From an uncultured Bacteroidales bacterium (lineage in GTDB: Bacteria > Bacteroidota > Bacteroidia > Bacteroidales > P3), in the NCBI GenBank assembly GCA_905233475.1, contig CAJOEN010000034.1, positions 1-38,122 on the forward strand: a DNA stretch of 38,122 nucleotides, given 5' to 3'. Below are positions 17,334-24,900 of the stretch, one piece after another. Each line of letters opens with the position of its first letter. Position 1 is the first letter of the stretch. The notes under the pieces are model-generated. The model saw nothing but the letters and a program-made list of their open reading frames with translations. It was not told the origin of the DNA and did no database searches. The translations under genes and the position numbers were made by a program.

Positions 17334-17727
17334 ATGAGCCTTTCGGAGGAAGAACGCATGCGATAATAATCTATAGTATTGAGAAATCAAGAAATTCCAT
17401 CAATGATATACACAAGGTGTGCCGATGGAGGTTTGGAGTATCATTGCCAACAGAATGTATTATGCTTTATACCACGCAGTTTCGGCTCCACTTATAAAAG
17501 ACAACTATAAAACCAGCACCCATAAGGGAGTAATGTCACTATTCAATCTTCATTACGTAAGAACGGGAATATTTACGAGAGAGGAGGGGGCTTTGCTTGG
17601 AAGCATTTTCGCTTTTCGACAGGGCAACGACTAGGATGATTTTATTGATGCCACAGAAAAAGAAATCCAATACTATCTCCCGCAGGAGGAAGCCCTTGCA
17701 GATAAAATCATTTCACTTGTAAACTAA
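17334..17727 (+). pseudogene. Decayed HEPN-domain protein (toxin-like)
   Basis: Three frames are needed to recover one HEPN protein. The ATG at 17334 after GGAGGG gives MSLSEEERMR and then TAA. A one-base shift at about 17361 restores IIIYSIEKSRNSINDIHKVC. A further shift leads into SIIANRMYYALYHAVSAPLI through LFNLHYVRTGIF to FRQGND. A TAG at 17632-17634 then interrupts an otherwise intact tail (DDFIDATEKEIQYYLPQEEA...) that ends at TAA 17725-17727. The TAG is a one-base change from a Tyr codon, which would restore GNDYDDF. HEPN proteins paired with MNT proteins are RNase-type toxins. Two frameshifts and a nonsense codon indicate a dead gene. The internal GTG-initiated ORF 17419-17634 should not be annotated as a gene. 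Confidence 0.88.
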
Positions 17728-17846
17728 AGTTTCTAATACAAAAAAACGATAAGTAAGAGTAATCCGTTTCAAGCACGACATACCAAAAAGACAGTCTTCC
17801 GTTCATTTATTTTTATCATGGTGTATGTAATTAAAATTTTTTATTG

Positions 17847-17854
17847 TATCTTTG
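17847..17854 (+). promoter_or_regulatory. -7 promoter element for the thioredoxin-like / SUMF1-like pair
   Basis: TATCTTTG followed by CA, an exact TAnnTTTG match, 67 nt before the ATG at 17921. No good TTG is seen at the -33 position. Confidence 0.6.
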
Positions 17855-17920
17855 CAGGATGTCAAAGTTTGAGGAAAGAATTGCAAAACATTGACAGTTG
17901 TAACTTTATATACACCAACA

Positions 17921-19006
17921 ATGAAACTGAAAGCTACAGTTATTATTTTATTGGCCGCAATGACATACAGTGCGTTGCAGGCACAGATTGTAAAAGTTTC
18001 CGGTAAATTGTCCGGAACGGTACAATGCAGCGAGATGGTGATAAACACCGTTGAAGGAAACAAACTTGTTCCAATAAAAACTGTTGTCCCTAAGAACGGA
18101 AAATACAGTTTTGAACTGGAAAACAAAGAGCCACGGCTGCTTGTGATACAGTTTCAACCATCGCAGCTGACGACACATGTGATATACGAGCCAAAAGCGA
18201 AGATAGAAGTGGACTATGTGCTTGACAATTCGGCAAAAATAAGTCGTGTAAAATCGTCGGCAGAGATGAAGCTTTACAAAGAATTTATTGAACTGAGTGA
18301 GCCGCTCAGCAGTCTCGACCGCGAATATCAGACAGCCTCGTGGGAACAGCGTAAAGCATTGGGCGACAGCTTGAACATGATGGTTCCGGTAACATTTCAA
18401 AAAATCACCGATTTGATTTCGGCCGACAAAGACAAGCTGTTCAGCGCCTTGCTTGTTACTTTTTTCGACAACGACTTTGAAAACCATGCTACACTTTATT
18501 CACAGGTAAGAGACGCACTTATGGGCAAATACCCCAACGACCCTAACGTAAGATACATCGACCAAAAGTTGAAATCGGCATTGCTTGCAGGCACCCCCGC
18601 TCCAGATATTGAGATGAAATCTCCGGAGGGCAAAATATTAAAACTTAGCGATTTGCGTGGCAAGATTGTGCTTTTGGATTTTTGGGCGTCGTGGTGCGGC
18701 CCCTGCCGTCGCGAAAATCCAAACGTGGTGAAACTTTACCACAAATACAACAATCTGGGCTTCGAGGTATTCAGCGTATCGCTCGACCGCGACCGTAACG
18801 CGTGGCTTCAGGCAATCAAAAACGATGGCCTTATATGGCCTAATCACGTAAGCGACTTGAACGGATGGACATCGTCGGGCGGTGCAACATACGGTGTTAC
18901 GTCGATTCCCACCACAGTGCTTATAGGTAAGGACGGACGTATAATAGCCAAGAACCTTCGTGGCAACGACCTTGAAAACAAACTCCGGGAAATTTTCGGA
19001 CAATAA
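17921..19006 (+). CDS. Exported TlpA-like thiol:disulfide oxidoreductase with N-terminal DUF4369-like domain
   Basis: 361 residues from the ATG at 17921, which begins the signal peptide MKLKATVIILLAAMTYSALQ. The upstream ATG at 17891 would bury that signal and is rejected. Residues 22-110 form a beta-rich domain like DUF4369, which often precedes thioredoxins in Bacteroidota. A helical linker runs to about 215, then an AhpC/TSA-type thioredoxin fold with the redox motif W258-C259-G-P-C262 and the cis-Pro loop TSIPTTVLI. It should work in the periplasm as a disulfide reductase of exported proteins or cytochromes. The partner is unknown. It is followed after 21 nt by the SUMF1-like gene. Confidence 0.88.
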   Translation: MKLKATVIILLAAMTYSALQAQIVKVSGKLSGTVQCSEMVINTVEGNKLVPIKTVVPKNGKYSFELENKEPRLLVIQFQPSQLTTHVIYEPKAKIEVDYVLDNSAKISRVKSSAEMKLYKEFIELSEPLSSLDREYQTASWEQRKALGDSLNMMVPVTFQKITDLISADKDKLFSALLVTFFDNDFENHATLYSQVRDALMGKYPNDPNVRYIDQKLKSALLAGTPAPDIEMKSPEGKILKLSDLRGKIVLLDFWASWCGPCRRENPNVVKLYHKYNNLGFEVFSVSLDRDRNAWLQAIKNDGLIWPNHVSDLNGWTSSGGATYGVTSIPTTVLIGKDGRIIAKNLRGNDLENKLREIFGQ

Positions 19007-19027
19007 ATAATAAACATCTGTAAAATA

Positions 19028-19849
19028 ATGAAATACAAAATACTTTTTGCAGTCTTCGCTTTTTCGGCACTCGTGGCAAAAGCCCAATATCCCGTTGAGG
19101 ATGAGGTTACAAAAAAAGACTCCGTAGCCGCGGAAAATATCGACACCAATATAATAACCATTACCGTAAAGGAAGTGAAATTTGATATGGTTAAGGTAAA
19201 AGGCGGCACTTTTACAATGGGTTGCAAAAAACCCAAAGACAAAGATTGCTACGAAAATGAATTACCCGCCCACTCAGTTACCGTTGATGACTTTGCCATA
19301 GGAAAATACGAAGTAACGCAGGATTTGTGGGTAGCCGTTATGGACACCAATCCGTCCAAATGGAAACACGACAGTCTTCCCGTAGAACAGGTGAGTTGGG
19401 AAACAGTTCAGATTTTTATAAACAAACTGAACCGTATAACAGGACGCACATTCCGTTTGCCCACCGAAGCCGAATGGGAATATGCGGCACGCGGAGGAGC
19501 CAAAAGCAAGAATTACAAATATGCGGGTTGCAACCAAGATGTTGGTTCCTATGCATGGTACGGCCCCAACGCCAATTCGCACACACACAAGGTGGGACAG
19601 AAAAAGCCAAACGAACTCGGACTATACGACATGTCGGGCAATGTGATGGAATGGTGTAGCGATTACCAAGGAGCATACACCAAAAATCCTCAAACCAACC
19701 CCAAAGGTCCGCGAAAAGGGGAGGAGCGCATTCTCCGTGGCGGATGTTGGTCAAGTCCCACACGCGGTTGCCGCATAACCGACCGTAGCAACTACAACCC
19801 TCAAAAAGGATACAGCTATTACGGATTCCGCTTGGTGTTGGTACCATAA
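19028..19849 (+). CDS. Exported SUMF1/FGE-fold protein
   Basis: A 273-residue protein with a signal peptide (MKYKILFAVFAFSALVAKAQ). It has the formylglycine-generating-enzyme-like fold: GGTFTMGC near 59-66, YEVTQDLWVAVM near 94-105, FRLPTEAEWEYAARGG (142-157), GLYDMSGNVMEWCSDY (198-213), RGGCWSSPTRGCR (237-249) and a final YYGFRLV. True formylglycine-generating enzymes use two cysteines in the last region. Here Cys248 aligns with one by spacing, but the residue at the second site is not Cys, so sulfatase activation is doubtful. The same fold appears in GldJ/GldK of the gliding/T9SS apparatus, but this protein has no lipobox. No sulfatase gene is nearby. It is probably co-transcribed with the thioredoxin-like gene. 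Confidence 0.85.
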   Translation: MKYKILFAVFAFSALVAKAQYPVEDEVTKKDSVAAENIDTNIITITVKEVKFDMVKVKGGTFTMGCKKPKDKDCYENELPAHSVTVDDFAIGKYEVTQDLWVAVMDTNPSKWKHDSLPVEQVSWETVQIFINKLNRITGRTFRLPTEAEWEYAARGGAKSKNYKYAGCNQDVGSYAWYGPNANSHTHKVGQKKPNELGLYDMSGNVMEWCSDYQGAYTKNPQTNPKGPRKGEERILRGGCWSSPTRGCRITDRSNYNPQKGYSYYGFRLVLVP

Positions 19850-19996
19850 GCCTTTTTATAAAAAAAACGCAAAAATAATACGGATTTTCATTCGCTTTTC
19901 TATTCGATACTCGTCTTATTGCAAATAACAAAGTATTGATTTACAGACTTCTAAAAATATTGTATTAAAAAATCCGAATAAACCGAAAAAAAATCG

Positions 19997-20004
19997 TATC
20001 TTTG
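19997..20004 (+). promoter_or_regulatory. -7 promoter element for tRNA-Ser
   Basis: TATCTTTG followed by CA. It ends 12 nt before the first base of the mature tRNA, so the transcript would begin only a few bases upstream of the tRNA. The tRNA gene therefore has its own promoter. Confidence 0.7.
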
Positions 20005-20016
20005 CAAACCGAAAAA

Positions 20017-20104
20017 GGAAAGGTGCAGGAGTGGTTGAACTGGCCCGCCTGGAAAGCGAGTAAGCGTCAAAAGCGCTTCAAGGGTTCGAATCCCTTCCTT
20101 TCCG
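20017..20104 (+). tRNA. tRNA-Ser (anticodon GGA)
   Basis: An 88-nt class II tRNA. The acceptor stem GGAAAGG (20017-20023) pairs with CCTTTCC (20097-20103), and the discriminator is G20104. The D-stem is CAG/CTG (20026-20028 / 20040-20042). The anticodon loop is CTGGAAA with anticodon GGA at 20051-20053, reading UCC and UCU. A long variable arm follows (AAGCG ... CGCTT), as expected for serine, then TTCGAAT in the T-loop. The 3' CCA is not encoded. The anticodon stem has a C-A mismatch at its second pair (20045/20059). Confidence 0.96.
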
Positions 20105-20127
20105 CAACAATATCTCTAATAATAGAT

Positions 20128-20159
20128 AATCCCTGATTAGTAAAATCAGGGATTTTTTT
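20128..20159 (+). terminator. Intrinsic terminator after tRNA-Ser
   Basis: An 11-bp perfect stem, AATCCCTGATT (20128-20138) and AATCAGGGATT (20144-20154), with loop AGTAA and a run of T at 20153-20159. It lies 23 nt after the tRNA end. Confidence 0.9.
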
Positions 20160-20298
20160 GTTGGCTTGTGGCAAATTTGGCTGAATAGATTCAGAATTGT
20201 CTTTTTTTTGTTTAATGCTTTGAATATAATATATTTATCTCCAATGGTAAAAAAATATTGATTTGGAAATTATCCCAACCTTAGGAAAAAGGATCCGG

Positions 20299-20329
20299 TT
20301 GCAAAAACCGATTATTTTTGTTATATTTG
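20299..20329 (+). promoter_or_regulatory. Promoter of the YitT-like / rpe / activase operon
   Basis: TTG at 20299-20301, a 20-nt spacer and TATATTTG at 20322-20329, followed by CA. It is a complete match to the Bacteroidota promoter pattern. Transcription should begin near 20336, just before a leader hairpin. Confidence 0.75.
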
Positions 20330-20338
20330 CAGGTTAAA

Positions 20339-20368
20339 ACAAAACCAAGCGAAAAGCTTGGGTTTTGT
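20339..20368 (+). promoter_or_regulatory. 5' leader hairpin upstream of the YitT-like gene
   Basis: ACAAAACCAAGC (20339-20350) pairs with GCTTGGGTTTTGT (20356-20368), leaving one bulged G and a GAAAA loop. It lies within a few nucleotides of the predicted transcript start and 37 nt before the ATG. No U-tract follows, so it is more likely an RNA-stabilising or translational element than a terminator. Confidence 0.6.
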
Positions 20369-20405
20369 CTATTGTACAGATTTTTAATACGTTATAATAA
20401 GAGCA

Positions 20406-21290
20406 ATGAAAAACGGTGCAAACGTTAAAAAAGAGATTATCTCGTATGTGCTGATAACTTTCGGCATATTTTTGTACACCTTTGCGTGGACGGCGTTTAT
20501 GCTGCCAGCGCAGATTGTGGGTGGCGGCGTGAGTGGTATTTCGTCGGTAATATATTACGCCTGCGGGGTGCATATCCCAATTGGTGTTATGAATCTCTTT
20601 ATCAATGCAATACTTGTGCTTGTGGGCTTCAAAATGTTAGGTTCGAAGTTCGGTATAAAAACCATATACGGCATTGTAATGTCGTCGTTTGCGTTTATTT
20701 TCTGGCAACAGCTTGTAGGCGTTGATGCGTTGTTCGATGTCAGCCATTTCGGCGGTTTTATGTGCGCCATAATAGGCGGAGCCCTTTGCGGCGGCGGCAT
20801 AGGTCTTACTTTCGTGATGGGTGGCAATAGCGGTGGTACGGATATTATTGCGTTGATAATCAGCAAGTTCTATAATGTGTCCCCCGGCAAGGTTATTATG
20901 TATCTCGACATAATTATCATCGGCCTTTCGTTTTTCGTTTCGGGCAAGCTGGAGAACGTGGTGTTCGGCTACATCGTTATGGTAACAATGACGTATGTCC
21001 TTGATATGGTGATAGACGGTAATAAGCAGTCGTACCAGATTATGGTGTTTTCCACTCATAACGACGAGATTGGCGAAGCTATCACCACGGAGGTGGGACG
21101 GGGCGCCACCCTGCTCGACGGCGAGGGCTGCTACAGCCACAATCCCAACAAAGTGCTTATAGTGATGACTCACCGTTCCGACAAACCTCTGGTAATGAGA
21201 ATAGTAAACCGCATCGACCCCTCGGCTTTCGTTTCCGTGAGCAAAGTGCAGGGCGTTTACGGCAAAAATTTCGAAAAGTTGAAGATATAA
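20406..21290 (+). CDS. YitT family membrane protein with C-terminal DUF2179 domain
   Basis: A 294-residue inner-membrane protein of the YitT/DUF161 family. About five to six hydrophobic helices fill residues 10-195, with Gly-rich segments typical of the family (VGGGVSGISSVIYYACGVHI; IGGALCGGGIGLTFVMGGNS). The cytoplasmic end (about 205-290) matches DUF2179, with the segment GRGATLLDGEGCYS followed by a hydrophobic strand. The molecular function of the family is not established; transport is the usual guess. It is the first gene of a plus-strand operon with rpe, which starts 10 nt after its stop. Confidence 0.88.
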   Translation: MKNGANVKKEIISYVLITFGIFLYTFAWTAFMLPAQIVGGGVSGISSVIYYACGVHIPIGVMNLFINAILVLVGFKMLGSKFGIKTIYGIVMSSFAFIFWQQLVGVDALFDVSHFGGFMCAIIGGALCGGGIGLTFVMGGNSGGTDIIALIISKFYNVSPGKVIMYLDIIIIGLSFFVSGKLENVVFGYIVMVTMTYVLDMVIDGNKQSYQIMVFSTHNDEIGEAITTEVGRGATLLDGEGCYSHNPNKVLIVMTHRSDKPLVMRIVNRIDPSAFVSVSKVQGVYGKNFEKLKI

Positions 21291-21300
21291 ACAATTGAAT

Positions 21301-21957
21301 ATGACCTCAAAAAAAATGATTTCCCCTTCGCTGCTTTCGGCGGATTTCGGCAACTTGCAGCGCGACATCGAAATGATAAACAACAGCGACGCCGACTGGC
21401 TTCACGTGGATGTGATGGACGGCGTTTTCGTGCCTAACATATCCTTCGGCCAGCCTGTGGTGAAACACATCAAAAAGCACGCCCGCAAGCCCCTCGACGT
21501 GCATCTGATGATTGTGGACCCCGCACGCTACATTCAGTCGTTCCGCGACGCCGGTGCCGACATCCTCACCGTGCACTATGAGGCCTGCAACCACCTCAAC
21601 CGCACTATCCACGCCATCAAGGACGCTGGCATGCAAGCCGGCGTGGTGCTAAACCCGCATACCTCCGTAAGTCTGCTCGAGGACATCGTTCAGGACTGCG
21701 ACCTTGTGTTGCTTATGTCGGTGAATCCCGGTTTCGGAGGACAGAAATTCATCGAAAATACCTACTCCAAAGTAATGACACTCAAGGAGATGTGCTTGCG
21801 CAAAAATCCCGACTGCCTGATAGAAATCGACGGCGGTGTGAACCTCGGCAACGCAGGCAAGCTGTTCCAGGCCGGCGCCGACGTGCTTGTGGCCGGCAAC
21901 AGCGTGTTCTCGTCGCAAGACCCGACACAGACCATTGCAGAAATGAAAAGACTATAA
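21301..21957 (+). CDS. rpe: Ribulose-phosphate 3-epimerase
   Basis: Rpe of 218 residues, a cytoplasmic (beta/alpha)8 enzyme that interconverts D-ribulose 5-phosphate and D-xylulose 5-phosphate in the pentose phosphate pathway. All the hallmark stretches are present: SPSLLSADF, HVDVMDGVFVPNISFG, DVHLMI, MSVNPGFGGQ, EIDGGVN and the phosphate-binding AGNSVF near the end. ATG 21301 is chosen; the open frame also allows TTG 21295, and ATG 21319 is an alternative closer to most homologs. It follows the YitT-like gene after 10 nt and precedes the activase after 11 nt, so all three are probably one transcript. Codons ending in C or G are much more frequent than in the flanking genes. Confidence 0.96.
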   Translation: MTSKKMISPSLLSADFGNLQRDIEMINNSDADWLHVDVMDGVFVPNISFGQPVVKHIKKHARKPLDVHLMIVDPARYIQSFRDAGADILTVHYEACNHLNRTIHAIKDAGMQAGVVLNPHTSVSLLEDIVQDCDLVLLMSVNPGFGGQKFIENTYSKVMTLKEMCLRKNPDCLIEIDGGVNLGNAGKLFQAGADVLVAGNSVFSSQDPTQTIAEMKRL

Positions 21958-21968
21958 CATAGATATTT

Positions 21969-24900
21969 ATGAGTACAGAAAGACCTTCGTATTTCGCAGG
22001 AATTGACATCGGTTCCACCACTTTCAAAATAGTGGTTGTGGACCGTAACGGCGACATCCTTTTCTCCAACTACAAACGCCACAACACCGACATCCGCAAT
22101 GCCGCCTTGGAGGCATACCGCGGTGTGTTCGAGGCTCTTGGCGACTGCGACCTGAAGATGACCCTCACCGGCTCGGTGGGCATGGGCTACGCCGAGGCGT
22201 CGGGCATGGATTTTGTGCAGGAGGTAGTGGCTTCGGCCGAACTCATCAAAGCTAAATTCCCCGAGATCAGGACTTTCATCGACATAGGAGGCGAGGACTC
22301 CAAAATGATTTTCTTCGAAGACCATAAGTCGCCCGACATGCGTATGAACGGCAGCTGCGCCGGCGGCACGGGCGCTTTCATCGACCAAACGGCGGCTATC
22401 CTCAACGTCGAGACCAAGGAACTCGACACCCTTGCCAGCACCGCCGAAACCATCTACCCCATAGCCTCGCGTTGCGGGGTATTCTCTCGCACTGATATTC
22501 AGAATCTTGTGAGCCGCAACGTAAGCAAGAACGACGTCGCCGCATCGGTGTTCAACGCCGTTGCCATACAGGTGATTTCGTCGCTTTCGCGCGGCACGGA
22601 CATCATGCCCAAGGTGTTTTTCTGCGGCGGTCCCTTCGCTTTCCTGCCACAGCTAAAGAAGGCTTTCGTCAATCAGCTGAAACTCAACGAGGAAGACTGT
22701 GTCCTTTCCGAAAACGCTCAGTTCGTCCCGGCATGGGGCTCGGCGCTTATCTCCCTCAAAAACGACCTGCCGTCGCAGACGCTCTCCACCATGATAAGCA
22801 GTATCGAAAACGACAGCGGCAAGCTGTTCAACGTTACTTCGCGTCGTTTGCCCGCCTTGTTCCGTTCGCAGGAGGAATTCGAGAAATGGAAGACCAAAAA
22901 AGGCTGTCGCGCCGTGGGCAAGACCTCGTGGGAACAGCTCAAGGACACCGACTGCTTTCTGGGCGTGGACTCCGGCTCCACAACCACCAAGATTGTTCTT
23001 ATCGACAAAAAACAAAATGTTGTATTTCAAGACTATAGCCGAAACAACGGCGACAGTTTCACCGCCTTTTGGGAGGGGTTGAAACGCTTGCGCGACGAAG
23101 CTCGCAAAAATGGTCGTGAGATACGTATAATAGGCAGTGCCACAACGGGTTATGGCGAAAATCTGATAAAGACCGCCTTCGGCCTGCACCGAGGCATCAT
23201 CGAAACCATTGCCCACTACATGGCCGCCCGCAAGATAGTCCCCGACGTGAGTTTCATCCTCGACATCGGCGGACAGGACATGAAAGCCGTGTTTATCGAA
23301 AACGGAATCATCAAACGTCTGGAAATCAACGAGGCATGTTCCTCGGGCTGCGGCTCGTTCATCGAAAATTTCGCCAACATGCTCAACTATCCCGTGGCGG
23401 AGTTTGCGCAGATGTCGTGTTTTGCCAAAAATCCCTGCGACCTCGGCACCCGTTGCACGGTGTTTATGAACTCCAAGGTGAAACAGGCCATGCGCGAGGG
23501 CGCCGAAGTGGAGGACATAGCCGCAGGTTTCTCCTATTCGGTGGTGAAAAACTGCTTGTTCAAAGTGTTGAAACTCAAGGATGTAAAGGAACTTGGCAAA
23601 AACATCGTGGTTCAGGGCGGCACTTTCCGCAACCTGTCCATAGTGCGTGCTTTGGAGATGCAAACGGGCGTGGACGTAGTGTATTCCGATATTCCCGAAA
23701 TGATGGGCGCCTACGGTGCGGCCCTCTACGCTTTGGAAAACCATTCGGAGAACGACACCCCCATAACCCTCGACCAACTTGTGGAATCGCGCGAGTATTC
23801 GTCGCATTTCGAGGTGTGTCCGGGCTGCGAGAACAAATGCACCGTCAAGATTTTCCAGTTTGCCAACGGCAACAAGTTCTATTCGGGCAACAACTGCGAA
23901 AAGGTGTTCTCCAACAAATCGGAGAGCAGCCGCAAGGGCATCAACCAGCACCACGAGCGTTACCGCATGCTTTTCGACCGCGAGAAACTGAAAAATCCTG
24001 TCATGAAAATAGGCATACCGCGCGGACTTGGCATGTACGAGAACTATCCGTTCTGGCATAAGATGTTTACTTACTGTAACATACAGCCGGTGCTGTCGCG
24101 TCCTTCCACCAACAAACTCTACGAAAAAGGCATTCATTCCATAATGTCGGACAACATCTGTTTCCCTGCCAAACTGATGCACGGCCATATCATGGACCTT
24201 ATCGAACGCGGCGTGGACCGTATTTTCTATCCTTACGCCATTTACGAGAACAAGGAGGACGGCACGTCGAGCAACAGCTACAACTGCCCTGTGGTGGCAG
24301 GCTATTCCGATGTGATAATCAGTTCGATGGACCCGCTGCACAATTACGGCATTCCGGTGGACAATCCTACTACGTCGTTCAACAACAATAAGTTACTGAA
24401 AAAATCGTGTGTGGAGTACCTCGTTTCGCTTGGTGTGAAAAAGAAAATCGCCGCCGAGGCTTTCGAGGAGGCGTTGCAGGAGCAACATCGCTACGTGGTT
24501 ACCCTTGCCGAGCAGAACCGCCATATTGTGGAGAAAGCCAAGCGCGAAAACCGCATGGTGATTATGCTTGCCGGCCGTCCGTACCACATCGACCCGCTGA
24601 TACAGCACAAAATATCCGACTGCATCACCGACATGGGCATCGATGTCATTACCGAAAACATCACCCTTATGTCCGGCGACGACGTTTTCAGCGAAATCAA
24701 CGCCATCTCGCAATGGGCCTATCCCAACCGCGTGTTCAAGGCTGCCAAATATGTAGCCAATAGCACCGAAAATATTCATTTCGTGCAACTTACCTCGTTC
24801 GGTTGCGGTCCCGACGCTTTCATTATCGATGAGATAAGCGACGTGCTGAAACGTAGCGGCAAGAGCCTCACCCTGCTCAAGATCGACGACGTGAACAACA

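Larger units (their letters stand above)
20105..20405. other. Intergenic region, tRNA-Ser to the YitT-like gene
   Basis: This gap of about 300 bp contains the tRNA terminator, a Bacteroidota promoter (20299-20329) and a 5' leader hairpin (20339-20368). The AT-rich stretch from 20160 to 20290 shows no gene, repeat or further structure that I can identify. Confidence 0.5.

Noticed and set aside
17419..17634. A short plus-strand ORF with GTG start that looks like a 71-residue HEPN protein
   Set aside because: It is the middle part of a gene broken by two frameshifts and a TAG. The same protein continues in frame to 17727 and starts at 17334, so it is annotated as a pseudogene.
19028..19849. GldJ/GldK gliding-motility lipoprotein
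   Set aside because: The fold is shared, but there is a plain signal peptide without a lipobox Cys, and no gld or por genes are adjacent.
20017..20160. tRNA-Ser as the attachment site of an integrated element
   Set aside because: No integrase gene and no second copy of the tRNA 3' end were seen nearby, and a normal terminator follows the tRNA.
22653..24341. A 562-residue minus-strand ORF opposite the activase
   Set aside because: It is low in complexity of codon use, rich in His and Val, and lacks any recognisable domain. It is a shadow of the GC-rich, well conserved activase on the other strand.
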